DNA from: Nageia nagi
Lineage: Eukaryota; Pinophyta
Length of the DNA stretch: 64,000 nt
Direction: 5' to 3'
Assembly (NCBI GenBank): GCA_050084985.1
Contig: JBITNC010000002.1
Coordinates: 26,040,001 to 26,104,000 of the forward strand
How positions within the stretch are numbered: position 1 is the stretch's first letter; every line of letters begins with the position of its first letter. This document shows positions 45,501 through 57,500 of this stretch, piece after piece. Position numbers and translations under genes: made by a program. Below the pieces are notes generated by a model. It had not been told where the DNA came from and made no database searches. It saw nothing but the letters and a program-made list of their open reading frames with translations.

Positions 45501-48500
45501 CCCTTAGGACGTTTTAAGTATATTTTTTGCTAGGCTACTGGAGTCTTGTTTTATAATTTTATAAATTATTCTAGTAAAATGTACTTCATGTGAATAAACT
45601 CCCCGTAAGTGTCATATGGACACACTCTCAATTGTGCTCTGAGAAGTTAAATTCAATTTTATTGACATTTACTTGTTGTGTAGGGTTTTAGGAAATGCCA
45701 TCTAATTAGCTTTATCGCCAAGAATTCAGGGTTCAACTCAAGACTGGATTTGCTGGTGATTACGACTCAGTGGAAAATATATTTATCTTATTGTTATCTA
45801 GAATTTGAGGTTACGTCTAAAGTGATATGAAGCCTGCATATGGTTCACAGATACAAAAATGTTATCCAAGATGACCCAATTTGTAACCAGGGATTCCATG
45901 TTAACAAACAGTTGATGATATTGACCATTTAAGAAATATCCAGAAAATTTTGTATGTATGTTTTTTATTTTGTAGTTTATTGTTTCACACTGTTGTATTC
46001 TATTTCTTGTTACTTCCTATAGATGATAGATCTATGTCCAGTTTCCTAACCAAATCTGGATACTAGTTGCACTTTGTGTGTTTCCTACTTTTCTCAAGCT
46101 CCTGTTTTCAGTCGTATGTTCTTACTTGCTACAATACAATTTATTTCTTTAGTCTTTCTTACTGTGCATTTTCTGTCGTCTGGTCTACCAAATTTCCCAT
46201 TTCCAGAAATTTCAACCTTGATGCACGTCTTGAAATATTCTACAGTTTCTTTATCTTGTATTTTATTGTTTATCTTATTATTTACAAATATATTGGTGAT
46301 AGATTTCACCTTTTATCTATCCTTTCTACAGTGATTTTTCTGTCATCTAGTCGACCAAATTCCCTGTAGAAGAAACTTCAACATTGAGGTAAGTTTATAA
46401 ATTTCTGTGAGTGATGTTGATGTAGTATGGTCACATAAAAGGGTTAAATCATTTTTTGCATGTTCCAGTATTATACAATCAATTGCATATCCTCTGCTTT
46501 CAAAAGGTTTAAACAGGTTGTTTTGCACTTACCAATGCAATTTGTCTCACATGCAAAAGAAGGCCTACTTCGTTGAGTATTTCAAGTAATTTTTAAAAAA
46601 TTTACTCTGCTTTTCAAGATTCTAGAAAGAGGGGCATTTTCTTTAAGTTGAACAACATTTTATGCATGGTCGCAGCACATATGAGGTGGCTACTGCCTGT
46701 GCACTAGCTCTTCAAGCAAGCAAACTTATATGTCTTGTTGATGGGCCTATTCTCGATGAAAATGGGAGGCTAATTCGTTACATGACTCTGCATGAGGCGG
46801 ACCAACTTATACGGATGCGAGCAGAAAAGAGTGACATTGCTGCAAACTATGTAAAAGCTGTTGCTGACTCTGATAGTAATTTTATTGGATACTCTGGTGG
46901 GAAAGATAATAATGGTGCTTTTCAACATGATTTGGGTGCAAGTAAAGGTCTTGATCCAAAATTTCAAAATGGTGTTGGCTTTGGTAATGGAAATGGGCTT
47001 GGGGCAGGACTGGGATTTGCAATCGGTGGAGAGGAAAGGTTGAGCAGATTAAATGGTTATCTTTCAGAGCTAGCTGCTGCAGTTTTTGTGTGCAGGGTAA
47101 GAATTTTTTCTGTTGTGTTAAAGTCATTAGCAAGCACTTCTGAGTTATTTGCTTATTTGTTACTCTCAATGGATGTACTTTGAAAACAAACAATCAGCAA
47201 AATTTATAATGGTTACCGAAACATTTTCCCTGTGGAGTCTTACCCAGTACTTCATTAAAGTTCAATTCTGATTTGTTTCTTGCTCATGTTCCCAGGAAAA
47301 CTCACCTGTGAAAATTAACTTGTCAGATGAACGCTTGGTGTACATTTGATGTTATAACAGCAAATATTTGTTCTAAAGCATATATATTTTAGTTAAAAGT
47401 TTGTGTACCACAAAATAAAAACAACTTTAGAAGCATTTTGAATAATATTTAAAAGTGTATCAATTATTGCTTGTTCATCGATTCATCTGTCTATACACAC
47501 TATTGTCTTTTTATACATATCCTCTTCAATATCATATCATATCAAACATGAAAAGTATATACATATGAACATAGGATATGATTCAATGATTGACCACATT
47601 GAGGATTAATACTTGGCAATTATTTGTGCACTTATATTTTAGTATTTAATCATCATTTGCCCTGACAAAACTTTAGGACGAATATTTTCACACACATCCA
47701 TACAAGCTGTTTACTTGGTGACCAAATTATTAATGCGCTGTATTATGGGTATTAATCTTAATGATTATGGAATCAGATGGTATGGATTCCATTTTTTTTT
47801 CGTTGTCTTTTACTCCTGTTGGACGAGATTTTATAGAGATTCAGTTGAGTTGGCAGCATTACTTATATACTCATGACAAATTATTGGAAATCTATGGAAT
47901 TTGGTATTGTGAGATTGCATGTACAAGTTCTGGGGTGATTATTATTGTCCTACATCTGCACAACACATTATTGTTTTGCATTTTCTAATTTAATGTTGTT
48001 TGATGAGCTGGAGAGGACTTTACAACTGTTTTGCTTTTTATCTTTTTAACAATAGCTGTGACATCCAGGGTGGTGTGCAAAGGGTCCATCTCTTGGATGG
48101 CACTCTTGGTGGAGCTATATTATTAGAATTGTTCACAAGAGATGGCATGGGAACCATGGTAGCAAGGTTTGTTTCTTTCTAAATTTAAACATTCTCATTG
48201 TTATTTATTTAATTAATCACAGATGGAGATTTCAGGGTGTATGTGTGGTTCTTCTGCAAGAAAGCTGTTCTTTTTAATCACATAAAAGGATACACTGTAC
48301 ATCAAGTAAGAGCAGAGTATCATTTGTCTTTGAAGCCCTTCCAGCCTATTAACGAAGTGGAAACATTAATAAGTGAAGCTTACTGTCAGAATCTTGAAAT
48401 TCTTCCTAAACAATCTTTGCTTAGCATGAGTTAGCAGCTGTCATTCATAAATAAATGATTTAATTATACAAACTACAATTTTTTACCTGAAAATGTTGAA

Positions 48501-51500
48501 TGTCATATCATGTCTGCAATTGAAGCTATGAAAGAGCTTTCAGCCAAATAATGTAGCATGTATATTGCCTACAAATTAAGATCTCCTCAAGTCTACTCTC
48601 TAATTGACAGGCCTAGGAAATCATGCAATGAAACACTTTTTACTAATATTCAGTATCTGGCAAACATGAATTCCTGGTAGTCTAGTGTTTTAGATCCTCC
48701 TGTTCATGATGCTGTATGAAGTCATCTCAGAGATTGGTCTAGGTAAATCCGTGCTTCCTAGCACATCACTTCACCAAAACTTTTAATCAGACTCTGTTTA
48801 GAAGCAAGGTGTGTGTTAATTCTCCTTATCCACCAGACATCATTATCCGTAATAGGTCCTTTGGAGTTGAATTTTCAGGAATACTGACTTTGAGTTTAAA
48901 ATGGTTGTGTGTAGCATAGGAATCAGATTTTTTGTTCCAATTGACCAGAAACAGCTCCTCCACTTGGGCTCAAACTTTTTGAAGGTTTGTTATTTTTATT
49001 GTAATTGGTTACCATGTTATTTGTGATAGAAAACAGTAAGGAAGACTGTAACAAAATAGCAGAAACATTAACCAGAAGTAACACAGATTTTTACATGGAA
49101 ACCCTTGCAATGTACAAGGAAAAACCACAGGGCAATGGCAGCTCAGATCGTTTATTGATCTCAGAAATTCACACTTTAAGAATAATTGTGCTTTATATCT
49201 AAAAATAGGAAGATTCCACAACAGCTTTATATCTAAAAATAGTTGCTTAAAAATAGTCTTTTTTACTAATAGTTACACACTATTAATAAAGCATTCTAAA
49301 AATAATTGTTGCATGTTATTCATAAAACATAAGAACATCAGAGATCTGGATATTGACTTCACCTCCTAACAATTTGTTACCAGTTAATAGAGCTTATATT
49401 TCTGTTTGTGGACCAAGCTGCTGGATAAAATTTAACATGGAAACCAAATATGGGCTCATATCCCACAATTAATGCAGTTTACATAGACTTTGGAAAATAA
49501 GATGAGAATCAAACATGGGCTCTTATCCCACAATTATTCTAAAAATAATTGTTGCATGTTATTCATAAAACATAAGAACATCAGAGATCTGGATATTGAC
49601 TTCACCTCCTAACAATTTGTTACCAGTTAATAGAGCTTATATTTCTTGTTTGTGACCAAGCTGCTGGATAAAATTTAACATGGAAACCAAATATGGGCTC
49701 ATATCCCACAATTAATGCAGTTTACATAGACTTTGGAAAATAACATGAGAATCAAACATGGGCTCTTGTCCCACAATTAATGCCATTTACATAAACTTTG
49801 AAAAATAGTCTGTTTTTCTTATGTGAAGGATTCCAATAGAGTTCACGATAATTTGGAAAAAACTATATGTTACCGTCACTGACTTTCCATCCAGGTCCGA
49901 ATTCTTGTATAACCTTGAATTTAAACTTGAGCAAGCTAGGTGACAAGCCTCTTAATTACTTTCAAACTGTGGATCCTTGTGTTCTCGAGTTGGATTCATT
50001 CAATAGTGAGGAGGGGACTTTGGTTCAAAGAATGCTCTTAGCTTACCAAACCTAATGAGTAATGCCCTCTTTAGAATTTGCCAAAATGTATAGCTATTGA
50101 TGACTCTTTAACTGTAGCTGGCTTTGAGCCATTATACTTTCCACCTCTTGTGTTTTTCCCCACTTTTAGTGTGCAGGATTCCAATGAAACTACCTTCATC
50201 TATCGAAAGCTCAATTTCAAAGTTACATTTAAGATATTGTTTCAACCCTATTTTTAATTGAGAGTTGAAGAGAAACCTTTTTGATGGGTTACACATGGGC
50301 TAGCTGCTAAAAATTATGACACCACTATGAGCTGCAATTAAGATCAATACCCTATCACTTTCAAAATTTACCTTCTTTCCAGCAACCTTGTCAACATATT
50401 TTTTGCTGGAAATAAATTCTGAAAAGAAATGCAAGATATGTTGCTATATGTCCTTGGGTCTATTCCCACTTATGATAAATCCATTTTGACATGCTTGGAG
50501 CTATTCACCAAGAAGCTGCTATTACCTTTGCGAACCTTGGCTAAGTTGAAAGTGGTTGACGCTTAATTATTTGTCAATTCAGGAGACAGCTATCCATATT
50601 TTAACAAAATGAAGATAGGGCGGAGTCATTTACAAAACAAAAATGATAGAAGTTGCAATTCAGTCTTTATATGTTTTCTTATATCCAATTGCATGTACTT
50701 GAAACTTGAGCCTCTCTACCCTTCTCTATGTTGCTGCTGGTGCTGGATTTTTTCCTGGATGTGGCTAAGTTGAAGAACCAACGTCTTTGAATTTCTATTG
50801 TTTAGTACAGGTTTCGCATGTGATTCTACTAGCTGTATAATATAAGCTACTTAAGTGGAATACTATCATAGATAAGATTTATGCATGCCATATATTTCGA
50901 GGGCTTCTATATTTGGACGTTGTATCCTACTTTCTATTAATTTTCAAGGAAATCAACATAGAAATCCTAATTAAGCTTCTCCACCTCTTGGAAGGATCTT
51001 TGTATGATTGTTGTCGGAAAGGATTCTTTTTAAGTGTCTAGTATCTATTAAACAGAGAGTTTGGCTCAACACTGTATTCTTAACCTAATGTCTGTATAAC
51101 TTTCTTGTTTCATAAAAAAAGTTCTTCAAGGGAAAGGATATTATTTAGTTAATATGAAAGTAGGTGATGATGTGTGGTTTTTAGAACTTGGAGCTTTATG
51201 ACTTTTCTAAGGCAAAATTTGTATTGTACTTGATACATTCTCATATTGTATTTAATGATCCGTTGCATTTTGGTACACACTTTACAAGACTGAAAACATT
51301 TACTGTATATAATATGTGTCTGTAACTTCTATGTATGTTACTTGATTGCATATATAGAAATAGAAATAGAAATATCTATAAATATCCTTGGATGATCAAG
51401 AATATGTCAGTGGGACTCAACAGTACAATCCAGTGAAAAAGAGAAAGCAATAGGGTTAAAGACCCTAAGGAATGACAAAAATGCTATAAAAACTATACAA

Positions 51501-54500
51501 TCTCCAGTGGAATCACCATTTCAAAAGTGCTCTGTACTTTTTATCTGTTTTCCCTGGGCTCTGGAAACTGCTATCATTTTTGCATATTTGACTTTTCAAT
51601 ACAACTTTAGTGTTTTATTCTTGGCAAAATATTATTGGCTTGTATTTGTGGTTTGGTACTTAAATAGGTACGATTGTTCTGGACTTCCAGACAGATCCAA
51701 ATGAAGGGCAAAGTCTGTATTTGGAGGAGAATCTCAAGTTCGTTTCAACTGAAAGCAGGAACTGAGAACCACAGTTTACAGTATGAGCATAGAGTACAGG
51801 ATTGGTGAAAGCGAATGCTCTGTATATGGAAAACAACTGGCGGCACAGTTAGACTAGTACACATTAAGTTTATTATGAAGTTGAATTTGATATTCATGGA
51901 GGATTGACAAACTTACAGCTTCAATGAAAAGCTGTGAATTAGAAATTTTCAATTAAGATGTGCTGTCTTTGATTGTGTAACAAGAACATGCCAAGATTGC
52001 AATGTCTCTGTTGGAAGACGCCCATAGTATGTTGCAACTTTAGGAGGAAGAAGCATTATCATACAAGCAAATCTTAGTTAAAAATGTGCCTTCAGGATAA
52101 AAAACAGAAAACTTAGAGCTTTGGGCTTGGTGCTTGGGAAATATATATGTTTCTTCCATTGTTATTAATCTTTATAAAGGAGCTTTGTGTAAATTCAGTT
52201 TGATTTATTATATAGAACTTTTAATCATAGCTTTAGACGATTCAATCATTTAAATGTTCATAAAACATTAAGTTTTTTGCTGCAAAATTCCAAAGAATGA
52301 TATGTAGTGGGTGTTCTACTTATCTGAGAGATTGATCTGCCTGTAAGAATAATGTAAGAATCAAGTGTCAGAAATTTAATGATGCCCGTATTAAGAGAGT
52401 TTTTTTTGCATGACTGAAGCAATTATGTTGATTGTCCATATCTAGTAATCTGAACTTCAGAAGCCTTTGGACAACCCTGGTTTAAGGTAAATGCTTGAGC
52501 TGGTAGCTGGAACTTGTGTTCAATGAATGAAACCAACAATATATAAGAATGTTGCGATAAATGGAAAATGCTCATCTTTATAGACTACTTATCGATTTAA
52601 ATGCATTAATTCTTTTCCATAACAGATCGTTAAATTCAAGAAGTGAATTTTGATGATGTTGTCTTGGCAATGAATAATACCCATCGATAGCTAATAAATG
52701 TCGGATTTGAACAAGTTTGTCTGTGATGGAAAAAATTTCAAAAGTTGTTTTTTTAGAAGTAATATATTCTTGGCAAAAGTATTTTGCTTTTGCCTTCCTT
52801 TGAGAAAAAACACAAGGGTTTTGGCTTATCACATGGAAATCCTATTGAAGGTACTGAAGAAAAACACTTCTCAGACAAGCACAAGGAAAGGAAAATATGT
52901 CACTTGCATAGCATTCTGATGATAGTACTAATAGGAAATATGGACATTGTCTAGAAACAAAAAAACAAGTGTTTTAATGTTATATGATGGAATATTAATC
53001 AAGACTCTATTAAAGAGTAACCATGTAAGACTTGATGACAAAAGCACATGTAATGAAAAATAAGTCAATTATCTTTTTTTTTGCAAATTAAGCTTGGGTT
53101 CAATGTACAGCATAGAAATAATCCTAAGCATATCACAGATTATATAAGTAGAAAATGTGAGTTATCGAGAAAGATGTGGATAAGGTGATAGCATCTACCA
53201 AATGGAAAGATGTGGATAAGCTGATAGCATCTACCAAATGGATTTGAGAAAATGTGGGTACTAGTGAAATTGCTTTAGAGCAAGAGAAAATCTACAAGAT
53301 TACATCACTATTTAATAGCAGATTACATCACTATTTAATAGCAGATTAAGGATAGAAGGTGAGATGCTGCATGTAGCCCTGCGGTTCTATTCAATATAAG
53401 CTCAATATTTCTCTCTATTTATAGCATTGCTGTAGCAAAATAAATGTTCATAACTGATAAACCTTGTAATGTTTGACACATCAATTTCTTCAGCAAGTTT
53501 CACATTTGAATATATTTTTAAGAAATATGCCTTTGCTGACTATCATATGCATAGATACATAAACTATATAAACCCACAATTTCCTACATGCACAATTACT
53601 ATGTCAACTTCTAGATTGCATTGGAATGCTTATACATGTACCACATCCAAGTAGTTTAGTCAATTTCAACATATTGACTATCGACATGTCACCTGAGGAT
53701 TTGAACTTGGTCTCCTCTATGGAAGTGCACCTATTTATGATGTAAGCTCATTGCATTTCAGTAGTAATGCTACTGTTACTAGACAAAGAATTAAAATAAT
53801 TTTTCATGGGTACAAATTTGTATTTGGGTAGAACATAGTTCTCAACATGTAGTAACACAATATTTTGCTTGTCATTCAAAGCATTTCTTTGTATTCAGTT
53901 TTTAATCTGGAATGGTTTTGTCCAGAAAAATTACATCTTTTCATCATGGTGAATAAGTAAACATCTTATGTGAGTCATTTTAATTTCATAACTTCATTTT
54001 GGGATAATGTTAGTACTACCAAAACTTTTCATGGAGTTACCTGCAATTTCGTGGTTTCAAGAAATCTGTCAAAATATGTCAGTCATCTTCTAGATGCTAT
54101 AAGTTTTTGTACAAATCTGCAATTGAAGCAAATGTTATACCATTGGAAAGCCAATGAAAAGACCTTTCTCATGAGTATATGCATGCCTACCTTTGGTAAA
54201 GATTTGGCTACCATTTTCACAATTTTTCATGCAACCCTATCTTTGTTTCAAAATGGAGACAAAAATGATGTTGTTGTTTCTTATAGTACAATGACGTCGA
54301 TGCCTACAATGCTGTCAATGTTGTTTTCTGTAGTTACAATGACTGCGTTGTTGCAACAAGGAACACAAACAGTCTTTGGAAGATTAGAAGGCAGAGGGAA
54401 GTTCAATGATGCAATGACACTAGAAACAGAGCAACAAACTTTGAACATGGAAGGCCAGGCCAAGAGTCTCATACATCTTGGATTGTATTTATATTACTTT

Positions 54501-57500
54501 TGTTGTTTCTTTGTGACTACTATTGGTTGGAATAAATGAAGAATAAGGGATTGTGGAGGAGTTCAAAGAGCTGTTACTATGGAATGTTGTTCCAAACTGT
54601 TAGGCAATGTTATAAGTGTGTTGGTTGTTAATGCAGTGGCAATATATCATTTCCCTTTTGAGGTTGTATCTCCATTTAATTGTTAATAAAGGTGGTGCTC
54701 TATCCTTGAAAATGCTTTTTCCCCACATTTGGGTTTCCATTGTAAATTTCCATGTCTTAGTGTTGTGTGAATGATTTGTTAATTGTACTGTCATTTTCAG
54801 TAGTTAGTAGCATTTGCATTTGAGATTTGTAGTCTTCAATTTTAATTTGTAATTGCGAGAATAGTCATAGTATTGGCTGTTATCGCAGATCATAAGGTAT
54901 CAGAGCAATTTATCTTGTATGCTGATAACCAAATCTCAGAGTGAAGGTGATCTTATTGAACAAGATCTAGAGATTGCCTCAAGAATTTGATTGAGAAAAC
55001 AAAGAGAAATTGCCATTGAAAAAGATGAGTTTAACAAAAGGCTTCAAATTCTTGAAGAAATGCTTCACAATGTGGTCATAGAAGTTGCGAAATTAAAAGC
55101 TAGTCGAGAGGGTTCTTCCAATGAAGAACAACAATTTGGAGAGGGTTCTCAAATAGTGAGAAAATCATCTTTGAAGTTAGAGGTTAAGTTCGATTTCAAA
55201 TCTTTTGGTGGGGAGATTGATGTAGAAAAGCTTAACCAATGGTTTAAGCAAATGGAGGTGTATTTTCAGATGCAGAAGATTGAAGATAAAAATGAGTTAC
55301 CTACACTAAATTTGGAAGGCCATGCTTTGGTTTGGTGGGAAGCTTATACGAATTCCATTAAGAATAGAGATGAGTTACTTGTGAAGAGCTAGATGGAATT
55401 CAAGGAGTTACTTCAAAGTCAATTCTATCCTCTTGGTCATTATCAACAACAAACCATGGAGTGGTTTCATCTCAAGCAGGGAAAACGACAAAGTGTCCAA
55501 GATTATAAAACTGAATTCAAGAAGAGAGTGACATTGATTGATTCCTTGAAGAGACAAGAGACCTTGTTGAAATATATTAGAGGTCTCCATAGTTATCTTT
55601 GCCATACCATATTGCCTTTTAATCCTACAAATTTAGATCAAGTGTGTGTCCAAGCACAACATTTGGTGGCTTGTGGAAAGTCCAAGATGGAGGAGAAAAA
55701 TTTCAAGATGAAGCTCCAAGGGAAGGAAAAAGTCAAGGCCTTGTCAAAGAAAAATGGAAAGAAACATTGTTCTCATTGTGACAAAGATGGTCATGATTAT
55801 GTGGAATGTTGGAAACTTCATGACGAATTACAACTTGCATGGTTTAAGGAGAAGTCCAAAAAGAAGAATGTTGGAGTCTAAAAGGATGTTGAGAATAAGC
55901 CAAATTCTTGTGGAGTTGAAAGTACCTAAGATGTTGATGAGAAGCTTAATTGCGTCAGTGTGAAAGGTTCATCTTCGAAGGATGAAGAGAAAAAAATTCA
56001 TTTTTTCCATATCAAAGTCAAAACAAAGAAGACGAAGGTTGATGCTTTTTTTGATGTTGGTTCTCAAGTGGATCTTATTGTAGAGGAGTTGGTATGAAAA
56101 TGAAGTTGGAGACTTATCCTCATCCACATCCATATCCATTCACATAGATAAATAACAAGATGAAGATGCAAGTCACTCGACAATGCAAATTGAGGTTTGC
56201 CATTAATGTTGATTTCATTGATGAAATTGAATTGGATGTCGTACTTCATGATGTTTCTGGCATAGCTAGGAAGTGTTGGGATGTTTCTCCTTCCTCTTAC
56301 AAAGACCGCCTAAATGATAACTGGAAAGGCATCAAAACATGTGGTCTAGGCTGGGTGACTAACTTCCACTTGCAAGGATTGGTTACCCCAAGGTTTCTGT
56401 ATCTCAAAGTGTGGTCTATGGTGGTGATAAGAAATTGGAATGATTCAGTGAGCGGAGAGACAAAAACTGTTACCATATTTTACTGTGGGCACTGGATTTG
56501 TTTTATGCCAATTGAAAGGATAAAATACTCACAATAAATACTCACAAGTCATGTGACAACCACAAGCAAACACCAAGTAGTAGTGCCCAATTTCACAATC
56601 CCATGAAATGAAACAAGTCTTGATGTGTTAAGTTATGCACAACATTCACATACAAGAGTATTAAAGCAAATTAACAATAGTGTCCCCTCTTGAGCAAATG
56701 ATCAACCTCCTCTACAAAATGAGTCCCCTTGGGTTATTTATAGTTTTTGAATGAAACCCTAACCTTAATTCAAATTCAAATGAAATTAACAATAATTCTA
56801 ACTAGAAAATGACAAGTGTCAACATAAGATTTAATCCAACACTTTTGGGACCAAATTTTCCTCCATCACAAGGCATAACTAAAATATATAAAATTTAAAG
56901 TTCAAAATAAAGAAATTATGCATAAATAAATATATTGCATCAAATATGCAACATCTTCATTCCAACTGGTGCTCACGAGTCCTATTTCCTTCACCCTTGC
57001 AACAAATGACTTGAAAATTCCATCTTCTGGCACTCGAAAGAGCAATTGTCAACCTGTAGACATCATTAGAAAGGTCAAAGCACATTATCTTCGAAATCTG
57101 GCAACTTGGAGAGGGGCGTACTTCTCGAGGAGTGAAATTGGTGACTTTTGACAAGTGCTATTGATCCTGGAAGGCATTCCTTCTTGGGCGCACTTCTCAA
57201 AAAGTCATATTTTAGTTTTTTTGTGAGGTCCACTCAGCCCTTGGGTGACTTTGGTTGGTGAACACTCTCCAAACAGTCATCATTTCATCACTTTGAAGCT
57301 TGAAACCAAGTTTTCCTCTAATCGGACCCTTGGAAAAGTCATAATGTCATCGTTTGGCATGTCAAGTCCATCTTGATGCTCTCCTTGTTTGGGCGCACTC
57401 TTCAAAAAGTCATAATTCACTCTTTTTTTATGATGCACCCACACTGGGAAGTCTCTTAAGTTGGGGGCACTTATCCAAAAGTCATATTTTAGTCTTTTTT

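Noticed and set aside
45430-45510. tRNA gene on the minus strand
   Set aside because: Box A and B-like words exist but cloverleaf pairing is poor and an A-tail with an 11-bp duplication shows a SINE.
46067-46589. Open frames in NAGS intron 4
   Set aside because: Short, T-rich, on both strands, no motif; they lie between two well-supported exons.
54281-54539. Open frame in the E6 5' LTR (53970-54539) as a gene
   Set aside because: It lies wholly inside an LTR, and the 3' LTR copy does not keep the frame.
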